A stretch of 64,000 nt of DNA, taken from Candidatus Jettenia sp. Its GTDB lineage: Bacteria > Planctomycetota > Brocadiia > Brocadiales > Brocadiaceae. The position numbers were made by a program, and so were the translations under genes. Positions 31,396 through 41,415 of the stretch are shown in pieces (within the stretch, counting starts at the first letter, position 1; each line of letters starts with the position of its first letter). The notes under the pieces are model-generated. The model ran no database searches. It had not been told where the DNA came from and was given only the letters and a program-made list of their open reading frames with translations. The stretch is from assembly GCA_021650895.1 (NCBI GenBank), contig CP091278.1, positions 1,889,659 through 1,953,658 of the forward strand, read 5' to 3'.

Positions 31396-31623
31396 TATAG
31401 CATCCAAGAGATGAAACCGAATAGAATATGGCAAAAGTTGAGTCCTTGGTTGTATGCTGATGTATGAAACGTACGAAATCCTTAAACATGTCATTGCCGA
31501 GGGGTGAGCGATGAATCAATCTCTGTCTTTGGGATTGCTTCGGACAATATCCCCGCAATGACCGACGGGATAGTCTTTCCTCTGTTGATGATATGTTCGA
31601 TTTCATCCTTGGAATACTATATC
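31396..31623. mobile_element. MITE-like element, family T1 copy 1
   Basis: The ends are imperfect inverted repeats of ~30 bp: the left begins TATAGCATCCAAGAG then ATGAAACCGA, and the right is the reverse complement of a matching sequence (TATAGTATTCCAAG, GATGAAATCGA). The same termini bound a second element at 56545-56690. There is no coding capacity. A different palindromic repeat (31490-31562) is nested inside. Confidence 0.65.
31490..31562. repeat. Palindromic repeat GTCATTGCGAGG type, copy 1
   Basis: The outer arms GTCATTGCCGAGGGG and CCCCGCAATGAC and the inner arms AATCAATCTC and GGGATTGCTTCGG form a nested hairpin. A second copy lies at 46257-46337. This motif is a common interspersed palindrome in several bacterial phyla. 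Here it lies inside the T1 element. Confidence 0.75.
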
Positions 31624-31707
31624 ATAACATTGAGAAAAAATTGAATAATCTGCATGAAGACTTGGAGTATTCTTGAGATATCAATTCACTTCAAGGAAAT
31701 TTCTCTC

Positions 31708-32526
31708 ATGATTGAAAAACGTATACATTCATTACCTTTATGGTTTTTTCAAAACCTGATAAGATATAAGGAAATTCATCATTTTGTATCCAGTAGAATT
31801 GGAGGATTTAGCAATCCACCGTATAACTCTCTCAATCTTGGGTTTCATGTTGGGGATAATCCAAAAGTAATACTAAAAAACCGGGAGAAACTTGCCTTAG
31901 TACTTGGAATCCCTCTGAGTAATTTTACTACTGCAAAGCAAACTCACGATTGTAATGTAGAAATTGTAACAGAAGGCTTGAGAGGTAGCGGTACACTCAA
32001 TTATGATACAGCAATAAATGCAACGGATGCAATGGTAACAAATATACCAAATATCTGCCTTATGGTTCTTCAGGCTGATTGTGTCCCTATTCTGTTCTTC
32101 GATTTGAAGAAAAAAGTAATCGGAATTGCCCATGCGGGATGGCGAGGAACAGTCCGTATGGTAGCTAAAAACACCGTGAGTACATTAAAGGAAAAATTTC
32201 AATGTTCGGTAAATGATATTTTCGTAGGAATTGGACCCTCTATCGGTCCATGTTGTTACGAGGTCAATTTAAAAACCCTTACTCCTGACGGTAAAACTTT
32301 TGATACCAAAAGTGAATATATTGATAATTATAGCTCAGAAAATAAAGGTTATTTCAATTTATGGAGGGCAAATAAAATACAGCTAATACAAACAGGTATC
32401 CCAGAAAAAAATATAGAAACTGCTGAAATTTGTACCCATTGTAATCATGATACATTTTTCTCATACCGTTATGAGAAAAGAGAAACAGGAAGATTTGGAG
32501 CTGGAATAATGCTTAGTAATTCATAA
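31708..32526 (+). CDS. pgeF: PgeF/YfiH-family protein (laccase domain)
   Basis: The family includes purine nucleoside phosphorylases and the E. coli editing hydrolase for UDP-MurNAc-L-Ser. Zinc-site residues sit in KQTHDCNV, ADCVPIL and AHAGWRG, and a final CTHCNHD segment is kept. I start at ATG 31708, where family homology begins (272 residues); an in-frame ATG at 31654 adds 18 unlike residues. It stands alone. Confidence 0.88.
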   Translation: MIEKRIHSLPLWFFQNLIRYKEIHHFVSSRIGGFSNPPYNSLNLGFHVGDNPKVILKNREKLALVLGIPLSNFTTAKQTHDCNVEIVTEGLRGSGTLNYDTAINATDAMVTNIPNICLMVLQADCVPILFFDLKKKVIGIAHAGWRGTVRMVAKNTVSTLKEKFQCSVNDIFVGIGPSIGPCCYEVNLKTLTPDGKTFDTKSEYIDNYSSENKGYFNLWRANKIQLIQTGIPEKNIETAEICTHCNHDTFFSYRYEKRETGRFGAGIMLSNS

Positions 32527-32813
32527 TATTTTACAACTTGAATTTCTAAGATAAATACCCGAAAGCTTAAATATACTCTTAGTATAGCAGTTAGATCCTA
32601 TTCAGACCTTTTATAAACTTTTTGTGATACAAACACTTCCAGCTCATGGCTCTTCCGTAATGGGGATATAGTCCTATTTACTTGTAAAAATAGAAAATCT
32701 AAGGGCCCAGTCATATCATCCTTTACGATTTCAAATCCTATTACAAAATTTAAGAAACTTTACAAGAAATAATCTATAAGCTTTTATTGTAAGAAATTTG
32801 AGGAAAAATACAT

Positions 32814-34487
32814 TTATTTCTTCGTCTTCCCTTTTACTTTACCTTTTACCTTAAGTTTTGGACTTATTTTTGACTTTGGTTTTGTTGTCCCTTTACTTTT
32901 GATTTTCTCTTTCCCCATAAGAATCTGTTCAGCTTCTTCAGCATCGATATCCATAATGTATTTTATACCCGTTACTTCTGCTGCATCACGAGTAAGACAG
33001 GCTATATCATTTCTTGTTAGATACTCTAATGAGAACTTTCTTGCACCACACATCAATTGTCTTAGCCCCTGGGATAAACGCTGGTAATATGAATATACAC
33101 CAACTGCGCCAGGAGGTACTGTCCTGCCGTTAGAACCAAATAATCTCTTTACTTTAGGCGCTAAAACGAATATCTCATCCATAGTCTTACCATAAATTTC
33201 GACACTCCTGTCAATTTCTTTTTTCTCTATTTGTTCACCAAGGAGCTTTCCGACATGTGCAGCAAGGAGTGGTGGACGCGCCATTCCCACAGCCTTGACA
33301 TAAGGTGCACCAAGCGCAAGAACCTTGAAGATATCATCCTCAAATGCAAATCCACCAGCAAGTATAACATCTGGAACATACATACCCTTAGATGCTAGTT
33401 TATGTACATAGTTATAGGTAAGAGCAGATATATATAAAGATGGTACACCCCATTCATTCATCATATGCCAGGGACTCATACCAGTTCCACCGCCAGCGCC
33501 ATCAACTGTCAATACGTCAACTCCTGCAACAGAACAATAGCGAACTGCCCTGGCAAGATCAGCAGGCCTATAAGCGCCTGTTTTCAAGAAAACATATTTA
33601 GCGCCCGCTTTCCTTAACCCTTCAACTCTTCTCACAAATCCTTCTTCTGTAACCATTCCAACCCTGGAATGTCTTTCAAATTCTTTAAATGATTTCCCAA
33701 AGACAGAAGCTACAGCATTATCATAAGGATCGGGTAGTACAATGTAACCACGGTCTCTCAGCATTCTCGCTTTTTCCAAATTATCAATCTTAACCTCTCC
33801 CCCAATATCCTTAGCGCCTTGCCCCCATTTTAATTCCACAGCCTGGACACCTAGTTTTGTGATACCATATTCCAGCACACCTAATCGGCTATCTTCAACA
33901 TTTTCCTGCATTACAATCGCTCCATAACCTTCCTGCTGCCAATCCTGAAAGGCCTTTACACGATACTCAATATCAGGACAATAGGTAATTCTCCCTCCTT
34001 CAATCGTAGAATTGGAGTCCATACCACCGACATTTTCACCGATAGTTAATGCTGTACCTGAAATTGCAGAGCCAATAGCTATTCCATCCCAATGTGTTTT
34101 AGCAACTTTTGTTGAGCCTAAACCGGGAATCATAATAGGTAACTTTAATTTAATCCCTTTATCTTTTCCTAGCCTCGTTTCTGTATTTACATTCTCAAAA
34201 ATTGCCTTATCGCTATTTGTCTCTATTCCTTCAGCTCCAACAGTTGTACCCATAATATTCAAATGGGAAAAGTCGACAGGATAACCCTTATCTGCGCCGG
34301 CAGTGATACTTCCAAATGGCTGTGGATATAAATTCTCAGTTGCCCGAAAGGAAGATTTTCCGATTTCACATAAACCAGGACACTCATCCACACAGACAGA
34401 ACACATACCATTAGATTGTGTTCTATCATTAGGTGTTCTGTTTTTTGTACGTGTTGCTATCGAAGCATTTGGTTTTGAAAACGACAT
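32814..34487 (-). CDS. Stand-alone FMN-binding glutamate synthase-like protein
   Basis: This 557-residue protein is the FMN/synthase domain of glutamate synthase without the glutaminase and GXGXG domains. Visible segments are PIMIPGLGS, VELKWGQGAKDIGG, LKTGAYRPADLA, VDGAGGGTGMSP, and AGGFAFEDDIFK. The N-terminus carries CSVCVDECPGLC, a cysteine cluster that could bind Fe-S. The C-terminal ~35 residues are Lys-rich low complexity. Proteins like this may accept electrons from GltD/NfnB partners such as the fused protein at the window start. The reaction of this subfamily is not established. Confidence 0.85.
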   Translation of the reverse strand: MSFSKPNASIATRTKNRTPNDRTQSNGMCSVCVDECPGLCEIGKSSFRATENLYPQPFGSITAGADKGYPVDFSHLNIMGTTVGAEGIETNSDKAIFENVNTETRLGKDKGIKLKLPIMIPGLGSTKVAKTHWDGIAIGSAISGTALTIGENVGGMDSNSTIEGGRITYCPDIEYRVKAFQDWQQEGYGAIVMQENVEDSRLGVLEYGITKLGVQAVELKWGQGAKDIGGEVKIDNLEKARMLRDRGYIVLPDPYDNAVASVFGKSFKEFERHSRVGMVTEEGFVRRVEGLRKAGAKYVFLKTGAYRPADLARAVRYCSVAGVDVLTVDGAGGGTGMSPWHMMNEWGVPSLYISALTYNYVHKLASKGMYVPDVILAGGFAFEDDIFKVLALGAPYVKAVGMARPPLLAAHVGKLLGEQIEKKEIDRSVEIYGKTMDEIFVLAPKVKRLFGSNGRTVPPGAVGVYSYYQRLSQGLRQLMCGARKFSLEYLTRNDIACLTRDAAEVTGIKYIMDIDAEEAEQILMGKEKIKSKGTTKPKSKISPKLKVKGKVKGKTKK

Positions 34488-34966
34488 TTACGAACCCCTT
34501 TCTATAATATAAATTTATCAAGCTCTTATGCTTTGTTAGTGATGATTTCAAATTTTGAATATATACACATTTCCAAATTTACTGTCAATATAATTTTAAT
34601 AAGAAGTGAAATAATTTACAAACTTAAATAGCATAATACATACCAAGAGTGCTTTTAGAATACCTATCTCTACCTATACTGAAATATTTATAGCATTAAA
34701 TATATGCTGGATTTGCAACTAGTTATAGAAATATAATTTGTTTGTAAATACAAAAGGGAGAATATATAATTGTTATTAAACATTTTATTTTGTAGCACGC
34801 TTCCCGCCACTTTCTTTCCTTCCGGGAATATACAATAGGGTTGATAGTGGTTTATTGATAGAGATAAAATTTATATATACTTATCTTCTTTAAAGATTTT
34901 TAACTTACTTTATTCTAAAATAATATACAAACCTCTACAGGCTTATTCACTATGAGGGGATTCGAT
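34488..34966. other. Divergent intergenic gap, no gene seen
   Basis: About 480 bp lies between the minus-strand glutamate synthase-like gene and the plus-strand moxR operon. It is AT-rich with no coding frame and should hold both promoters, but I cannot pick a convincing consensus. Confidence 0.4.
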
Positions 34967-35956
34967 ATGAAATTACGCACAAAGACATTAAGTAACAGGG
35001 ATTCTATTAGAGAGAAGATAGAAAAGATCAAAAAGGAAGTAGGAAAGGTTATTGTCGGCCAGGAAGAAATGGTTGAAGGTATCATAATTGCGCTTTTATC
35101 AGACGGACACATCCTCTTAGAAGGATACCCAGGGCTTGGAAAGACCGTTACCGTTAAAACAGTTGCTCGTGTGCTCGATGCAAAGTTTCAAAGGGTACAA
35201 TTTACCCCTGATCTCATCCCTGGCGATATAACAGGATTTGAGATACTAGATCCGGAAACAAGGAAAAGCAGGATACAGAAAGGACCTGTATTCACCAATT
35301 TATTACTTGCAGATGAAATTAACCGGTCACCTGCAAAGGTTCAAAGCGCTCTTCTTGAGGCAATGCAGGAAAAACAAGTAACCATTGGCCGAGAAACCTA
35401 CCCTTTAGAAAAACTGTTTCTTGTACTGGCAACCCAAAATCCTATTGAAATATCAGGCACATATCTCTTGCCAGAGGCTGAAATAGACCGATTTATGTTT
35501 AAATTAAAAGTGCGTTATCCATCATATGCAAATGAAAGAGAAATTACTCAAAGGCAGGTTCTGGACACAGAGTCTACCTTAGATGTTATTTTAACGCCAA
35601 AAGAAGTGCTCTCCTTAAGACATACCATTGCGGAATGGCTGCCTTTGCAAGAAACATCAGCCATCGTAAAATACATTACGCGACTTGTCAGAGCAACAAG
35701 ACCAGAAGACAACAATGAATTAAGAGAACTCGTAATGTACGGGGCTTCTCCCCGAGCAACTATTGCTTTAGCAAAGGCATCCCGTGTATATGCCTTTATT
35801 TATGGAGATGATGTTGTATTACCCGAACATGTTCATAAAATGGCTTATCCTGTCCTTCGTCATAGAATCATCCTCTCTCATGAGGCTGAGTCCCAGGATA
35901 TCGATTCTGACGATATTATTGAAAAAATACTTCATCGGGTTGCAAGATTGGAATAA
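34967..35956 (+). CDS. MoxR-family AAA+ ATPase
   Basis: MoxR ATPases act as chaperones for VWA-domain partners. Walker A is GYPGLGKT (~residue 54) and Walker B LLADEINR; QFTPDLIPGD, ATQNPIE and PEAEIDRFM are classic MoxR segments. I start at ATG 34967 with GAGGGG 7 nt upstream; an ATG at 34952 would overlap that ribosome site. It heads a six-gene bat-type operon, with the DUF58 gene only 5 bp away. Confidence 0.94.
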   Translation: MKLRTKTLSNRDSIREKIEKIKKEVGKVIVGQEEMVEGIIIALLSDGHILLEGYPGLGKTVTVKTVARVLDAKFQRVQFTPDLIPGDITGFEILDPETRKSRIQKGPVFTNLLLADEINRSPAKVQSALLEAMQEKQVTIGRETYPLEKLFLVLATQNPIEISGTYLLPEAEIDRFMFKLKVRYPSYANEREITQRQVLDTESTLDVILTPKEVLSLRHTIAEWLPLQETSAIVKYITRLVRATRPEDNNELRELVMYGASPRATIALAKASRVYAFIYGDDVVLPEHVHKMAYPVLRHRIILSHEAESQDIDSDDIIEKILHRVARLE

Positions 35957-35961
35957 GCAAG

Positions 35962-36816
35962 ATGAGGAAAAGGATAAGGCTCTCCTTACAGCGATTAATT
36001 GGGAACTTTTTTGATGGAATATTCTCTAGCTATCTCCATGCCTCTCACGGGTTAGAGCTTGATGAACTTCGGGGATATCAGCCTGGCGATGATTTTAGGT
36101 CTATCGATTGGAAAACAACTGCAAGGACAGGAAAATTACATGTGCGCATAAAACTTGTAGATAAACGCGTAACCATTTTCTTCCTTGTTGACAGAAGTAG
36201 ATCAGAAAAGTTTGGATCCCTTGTAAATACAAAGGAAGATATTCAATCATCTGTCCTTTCACTTCTTGTTTACGCATCCTCAGAAACTGGTAATGAGATA
36301 GGCTTCGTTACCTTTACGGATAAGGTAGAAAGTTATATCCAACCGAAAGCCGGCGAAAAAGAGGCATTAAAAAATATAAAAAATATTTTACTGAAAACCC
36401 CATCCAGTAATTACACTGATTTAAATACCGCATTCAGATTTTTAAACGAACAATCGCATTTTCCATCTCTCGTATTTATACTATCAGACTTTTTAGCACC
36501 TTATAATTATGAGCAATCTCTTAAAACACTCTCATATTACCACGAGGTAATCCCTATCATTATTTCAGACAGAATGGAAACCAACTTACCTAACGCAAAG
36601 GGATTTTTATCTGTTCAGGATATAGAAACCGGTATGATAAAATCCCTGGACATTTCAACAGCATTAGAAAAATCAGCACCTTATCTGGCCTTGTTCAGAA
36701 AATTGAACATAGATTATCTTACATTATCTACGGGGGAAGATGAGGAAATATGGATAAAAAAAATCTCGGAGTTTTTTGACAAACGCATCAGAAGAGGAGG
36801 GAGAAGGAGACGATGA
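35962..36816 (+). CDS. DUF58 domain protein
   Basis: DUF58 proteins are VWA-like partners of MoxR. The hallmark DELRGYQPGDDFRSIDWKTTAR lies near residue 30-50 (shown in short: GYQPGDD, IDWKTTAR). LVDRSRS stands where a MIDAS motif would be. The C-terminus is Arg-rich and overlaps the next start by 4 nt. The gene is cytoplasmic and part of the moxR operon. Confidence 0.92.
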   Translation: MRKRIRLSLQRLIGNFFDGIFSSYLHASHGLELDELRGYQPGDDFRSIDWKTTARTGKLHVRIKLVDKRVTIFFLVDRSRSEKFGSLVNTKEDIQSSVLSLLVYASSETGNEIGFVTFTDKVESYIQPKAGEKEALKNIKNILLKTPSSNYTDLNTAFRFLNEQSHFPSLVFILSDFLAPYNYEQSLKTLSYYHEVIPIIISDRMETNLPNAKGFLSVQDIETGMIKSLDISTALEKSAPYLALFRKLNIDYLTLSTGEDEEIWIKKISEFFDKRIRRGGRRRR

Positions 36817-38213
36817 TCTACACTCTTATTATTTTATTTATTAGTGCATTTCTTTTTGGAACGAGTTCTATTCCTTTCTATGCACAAACATATGCACAAG
36901 AACAACTACAAACCCAGGAACCGACAGAAACAGAACAAGTCCCTGTCCTTACAGATAAACCAGTTGAAATCTGGACATTTATCGATGACTACAGAATAAT
37001 TACTGGTAAAATACTGCATGTAACAGTTCAGATTGTATGGAAACTAGGAATAACGGTTAACCTTGAAGATTTAGATAAAATCGATCTCCATCCGTTTAAA
37101 ATTGAAGGTGTAACAACAGGAGAACGCCAAATCTTTGATAATGATCATGATTATATCGTAATTACCTATACCCTTTCTTTACCCTCAGATGCCAAAGATG
37201 GTATTTATTCTATACCTTCTTTTTCCCTCTCTTATAAAAATGAGGTTGATAAGACTGAGGGCATGTCCTCATCGTCACCTATCGCAATACAAAAAACACC
37301 AATCCTCGTTGGAGGAAAGATAGATAAAGATGTCATTACCCTGGGTGATAGAATTAACTATACCCTTACCATACGGCATGAGAAGAATGTAAAATTATTA
37401 TGGGAAAATATTGAAAAACTAAATTTCTCACCCTTTGAAATTCTCAAAAGGGATATCGAAAAACAAACTGAGGGAAACATTGAAAAGATACTCATTAACT
37501 ATACCCTTTCTCTCTATGAGCTAGGCGGGAAAAAAAAGACCCCTGAAATTCCCAGTGTATCGATCTTATATTACACAGAGAATACTTCTCAAAACAAAAT
37601 AGCTGATACTGCAACTATTGAAACGAAAGAAGCTCAAACTATCCCTATACCCATTATTATCAATAGCCTTCTTAAAGCGGTAGATGTGCCTCTGGAGGGA
37701 ATAAAGGGTCCCGTATACCTATCAAAAAAACATGTCTTTTGGTACGGATATTTACCGATGAGTTTTGGAGCCGTTTTGTTATTATTTTTATGCGGAATAA
37801 TTATTCGATCTACCACAAAAAAACTTTCCTATACTATACCAAAGCCTGTGTTTGAAACACCACAAGCTACCTTGCAAAGGCTAAAGAATAGTATAGCATC
37901 ATTTCAGTTTGCCCATGAAGATGCAGTAAACCGAAAGAATATACACGATATTGATAAGGCATTAAGAACATATTTGGGAATCCTTATCGGTATTTCAAAT
38001 GAACTGGCACAGTCCACCACAACATCAGATTTCCTGAGCCATGACACGCAAAAACAAATATCAGAAGAGACTTCAGCTATTATCCAAACAGTGTTAAGAC
38101 AATTAGACACCCTTATATTTGGAAACCATATAGAGAAAGAAGCGGTAGATAAAATAACGCAAGGAGTGGAGGAGATAATAAGGCTCACTGGTTCAAAAGC
38201 ATTAGGATATTAG
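36813..38213 (+). CDS. BatD-like membrane-anchored protein
   Basis: A signal peptide (cleaved near YAQ) is followed by a long beta-rich periplasmic region (~30-310) with two repeated Ig-like segments. One membrane span lies at ~313-333 and a helical cytoplasmic tail of ~110 residues follows. Sequence is poorly conserved, but the topology and its place between DUF58 and VWA genes fit BatD/oxygen-tolerance-type proteins. It overlaps the DUF58 gene by 4 nt and sits 3 bp before the next gene. Confidence 0.75.
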   Translation: MIYTLIILFISAFLFGTSSIPFYAQTYAQEQLQTQEPTETEQVPVLTDKPVEIWTFIDDYRIITGKILHVTVQIVWKLGITVNLEDLDKIDLHPFKIEGVTTGERQIFDNDHDYIVITYTLSLPSDAKDGIYSIPSFSLSYKNEVDKTEGMSSSSPIAIQKTPILVGGKIDKDVITLGDRINYTLTIRHEKNVKLLWENIEKLNFSPFEILKRDIEKQTEGNIEKILINYTLSLYELGGKKKTPEIPSVSILYYTENTSQNKIADTATIETKEAQTIPIPIIINSLLKAVDVPLEGIKGPVYLSKKHVFWYGYLPMSFGAVLLLFLCGIIIRSTTKKLSYTIPKPVFETPQATLQRLKNSIASFQFAHEDAVNRKNIHDIDKALRTYLGILIGISNELAQSTTTSDFLSHDTQKQISEETSAIIQTVLRQLDTLIFGNHIEKEAVDKITQGVEEIIRLTGSKALGY

Positions 38214-38216
38214 ATA

Positions 38217-39236
38217 ATGACAATCGCAAATCCCTGGTTCTTTCTACTTCTTATTCCTTTTGGTCTCTTATATCTCTTTTGGAGAGAGAGAAAGTTTATT
38301 GGGTACTCAAGCCTTTATCTTGCAAGAGAACCAAAAGGGTTTAAAAAGATTATAGGCTATGTATTTAAACCTGTATTTTTTGGAGCTGTATTTTTTTTAA
38401 TAGTAGCCATTACCCATCCACAAACAAGATATTATGAGGAAGAGACTATTCTGCATGGAAGGGAAATAATCCTTTCTATAGATACCTCTTTTAGCATGAC
38501 AGGAACAGCAATCGAAACTATTAAAAAAATTGTTGGTGATTTTATTAAAAAACGACCACATGATCTTCTTGGTATTAGCATCTTTGGTACTGATGCAGCC
38601 CTTATTGTTATGCCTACCATGGAAACTCAATTACTCGAAAAATCCTTAGAGCGTGTGCAGGCTTCTCAGGTCGGTTATCAGACAGCTATAGGAGAAGGAC
38701 TCTTTACCTCCATCTCGGCTTTGTTTGAAGAAGAAATGGGAAAGATGTTTACTATTAAAGACCTCAGAAATAGCATCAATAAAGAGTACCTTGCAGAGTA
38801 TGCCATCTCTTTTATCAAAGAAATGGAAAAGCGGAATGTGCTGAAAAACAAACTTATAATTCTCTTTACTGATGGAATATACAATATTGGCATTTCACCA
38901 ACAAGACCGTTACGATTGTTGAAAAGAATGGGAATAAAAGCATATGTAGTGGCAGTCAAGGCATCTGACGTTACTGGTGTTGATCCTGAAATTGCCGCCC
39001 AGCATATTGAGGAGTTAAAGGAGGCCGTTGAATCAACGGGGGGCAAGTATTTCCATGCGGAGAACTTTGATGAGGTCGCCAAATTTTATCATGAAATCGA
39101 CAGGATCGAAAAAGATAAAATTATCGTAGAAAGTATTACGAAGAAAAAAGACCTTTTTGTTTATCCCACATTTGTTAGTCTGTTTTTTCTTTTCATCTCT
39201 ATTTTTATTGAAAATTTTTGGATACGAATTCCCTGA
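38217..39236 (+). CDS. VWA-domain membrane protein (BatA-like)
   Basis: Two N-terminal spans (~5-20 and ~50-70), a von Willebrand A domain and a C-terminal span (~315-335) give the BatA/BatB topology. The MIDAS motif is DTSFS near residue 90, and FTDGIYNIG completes the metal site. In the family, VWA proteins are clients of MoxR. The next gene begins 44 bp downstream with AAGAGGAG. Confidence 0.9.
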   Translation: MTIANPWFFLLLIPFGLLYLFWRERKFIGYSSLYLAREPKGFKKIIGYVFKPVFFGAVFFLIVAITHPQTRYYEEETILHGREIILSIDTSFSMTGTAIETIKKIVGDFIKKRPHDLLGISIFGTDAALIVMPTMETQLLEKSLERVQASQVGYQTAIGEGLFTSISALFEEEMGKMFTIKDLRNSINKEYLAEYAISFIKEMEKRNVLKNKLIILFTDGIYNIGISPTRPLRLLKRMGIKAYVVAVKASDVTGVDPEIAAQHIEELKEAVESTGGKYFHAENFDEVAKFYHEIDRIEKDKIIVESITKKKDLFVYPTFVSLFFLFISIFIENFWIRIP

Positions 39237-39280
39237 TGTATTTTAAGGCCAATTCTATCATTCTTTAAGAGGAGAAGATT

Positions 39281-39862
39281 ATGTCTGGAAAAAATCTTAT
39301 AAAATTGTTTCTTCTCATCGCTGCCTGCTTCTTACTATTCTATGGATATGCATATTATAAGGAATACCATACCTTAGCCCAGTTAGATGAAAAGATTAAA
39401 ATGGGAAGATATCAGGACGCCTTAGTCACAATTCAACAACTAGAGGACTCTCTCACATTCGGAACTTTAGAAAAGGTAAAGGAAGATCCCCTTATCTCAT
39501 ACAATAAAGGGGTGATATATACCCTTATGGAAAACAAAAAAAAGGCGAGTGCAGAATATCGAAAGGCTATGGAGACAAAGGACCCTGTATTAAGGGCAAG
39601 AGCAATTTATAATAATGCGAATCTTATTGCAACCGATATGGACTTTTCCACTGCCGCAATGCAATATGCCGAAGTATTAAAGATCGATGCCAATGATTTT
39701 CAGGCAAAGAAAAATCTTGAAAGAATGCGATTGGGTGAACAGCAATTCAACACCATGTTTAGCCCGGAACAACAGGAGCGGGAAGACAGGATCGAGGCAT
39801 TAAAACTCATTCCATGGGGTACGAAATACAAGTATAGCGGGGAGCAAAAGATTCGGTGGTAA
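39281..39862 (+). CDS. TPR-repeat membrane protein (BatC-like)
   Basis: One N-terminal membrane anchor (~7-24) precedes two to three tetratricopeptide-like helices pairs (for example ISYNKGVIYTLMENKKKASAEYRKA and the following unit). The fold and position between two VWA genes match BatC. It ends with a basic tail. A repeat element follows and separates it from the last VWA gene. Confidence 0.75.
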   Translation: MSGKNLIKLFLLIAACFLLFYGYAYYKEYHTLAQLDEKIKMGRYQDALVTIQQLEDSLTFGTLEKVKEDPLISYNKGVIYTLMENKKKASAEYRKAMETKDPVLRARAIYNNANLIATDMDFSTAAMQYAEVLKIDANDFQAKKNLERMRLGEQQFNTMFSPEQQEREDRIEALKLIPWGTKYKYSGEQKIRW

Positions 39863-39898
39863 TCTTCCAGCTTTGTCAGGCCAGAACAAAGATAAAAT

Positions 39899-40075
39899 AG
39901 ACCTTCGGCGACTTTTGTTTTTTATTAAACCGTAGGGCAAGGCTTTAGCCTTGCTTCCCCGCATGAACGTGCATGCGGAAGAGAGCAACCCTAAAGGGTT
40001 GCCCTACGTAATTTTTATAACAGTAGTGGCACAAGGCGCGCCTTGCCACTACAGAGGTGTTTGAAATTCCTATAC
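39899..40075. repeat. Interspersed repeat R1, copy A, with extra palindrome
   Basis: The core 39932-40007 runs from GTAGGGCAAGGCTTTAGC to AAAGGGTTGCCCTAC, two nested hairpins. The leader CTTCGGCGACTTTT...TTATTAAA and the trailer TTGAAATTCCTATAC are shared with copies at 46785 and 47635. This copy also holds a separate palindrome at 40023-40052 (GTAGTGGCA...TGCCACTAC). It sits inside the bat operon. Confidence 0.85.
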
Positions 40076-40255
40076 ATAGATTTACAATTAGTGATTTATA
40101 ATGTATAAATCACCAATCAACTTGTGAAAATATCAACCTCAGATACAGCCAATTATAGAGCAGTATGCAGAGCTAAGCCAAAAAGCTGATTTTATTAATA
40201 AATTAAAAATTGTAATTTTGTTATACATAGTAAAATTTAATATAAAGAATACTGT

Positions 40256-41266
40256 ATGTTATTTTTCAACTACGAAGAATACAAAATTCTTGTTTATATC
40301 CTTTCCGGTCTTATCTTTCTTCTCTACCTATTTCTTTACAGAAGAAAGCATGCATGGCTAAAGGCCTTTGGACAAAGGGCTTTAATAGGCAGATTTAGTA
40401 AAATCCCTAACATTTACCGAAATCTTTTAAAAGGCCTCAGCATCAGCGCCGCCTTTTGTGCCATGAGCCTTGCAATCCTACAACCTAAATGGCAAACGAC
40501 ACAAGACTATTATGAAAAAGAAGGATTGGAAATCGTATTTGTACTCGATGTCTCGATTAGTATGCTTGCTGAAGATGTAAAACCAAACCGCTTACAGCGT
40601 GCAAAGATGGAGATATCGAATCTCGTCCGGGAATTAGAAGATGACCGTGTCGGTTTGGTGGTATTTGCAGCCAGGGCGTTTTCACTGTTACCGTATCCCA
40701 CAAACGATTATGAAAAAGTTTTCTTACGCATACTCAATATGATTAACGAAAACTATGTACGATTTGTACCTTACGGAACAAATATTGGCAACGCATTTAT
40801 TCTGGCTATGAATTCATTTAGTAAAGAAAATGCAAAGAAGGTTATGATTTTTCTTACAGATGGTGAAGAACAAATTATTACCAGAAGCCAGGTTGCAGAA
40901 GCCGTAAAGTTGTTGTTAGAGAAAAAGGATATCGCTATTTACGTAGTTGGCATTGGAGATTCCAAGAAAGCATCTCCAATACCCAAAAGAGATAAAGAGG
41001 GAACCGTAATAGGTTACGAGGCAACAGAAGAGGGAGAAACGATCTACACGAAACCTAATCCAAAATTTTTAGGAGAAATCGCAGAAATAGTCGGCGGAAC
41101 ATATCAGCATGATGCTACAGGTGATGAGCTCAAACACATATTCACGCAGGTTATTGAACAAAATAAAAATATTATTGGTATTAAAAAGAAAAATATCATT
41201 AGAGATGTTTCACAATATTTTTTAGGTGGCGCACTAGCGCTCCTCGCACTGTATTTTATCCTCTAA
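40256..41266 (+). CDS. VWA-domain membrane protein (BatB-like)
   Basis: Two N-terminal spans (~10-26, ~60-78), a VWA domain and a C-terminal span (~316-334) are predicted. The MIDAS motif is DVSISM near residue 98, followed by FLTDGEEQ. The 336-residue length fits BatB. It is the last gene of the MoxR operon, but 393 bp with repeat R1 separates it from the TPR gene, so it may have its own promoter. Confidence 0.9.
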   Translation: MLFFNYEEYKILVYILSGLIFLLYLFLYRRKHAWLKAFGQRALIGRFSKIPNIYRNLLKGLSISAAFCAMSLAILQPKWQTTQDYYEKEGLEIVFVLDVSISMLAEDVKPNRLQRAKMEISNLVRELEDDRVGLVVFAARAFSLLPYPTNDYEKVFLRILNMINENYVRFVPYGTNIGNAFILAMNSFSKENAKKVMIFLTDGEEQIITRSQVAEAVKLLLEKKDIAIYVVGIGDSKKASPIPKRDKEGTVIGYEATEEGETIYTKPNPKFLGEIAEIVGGTYQHDATGDELKHIFTQVIEQNKNIIGIKKKNIIRDVSQYFLGGALALLALYFIL

Positions 41267-41415
41267 CAAAATATTAATTAACTTACCCAACACATCATTC
41301 CCCCATTCCTTGACGAAGTGACAAATATAGAGAAAGTGAATAAACTTACCAAAAAAGAGATTTGTTATATAGTATAACCCATTTTCCGCAGTTATAGTAT
41401 TTTTCATGCTTTATT

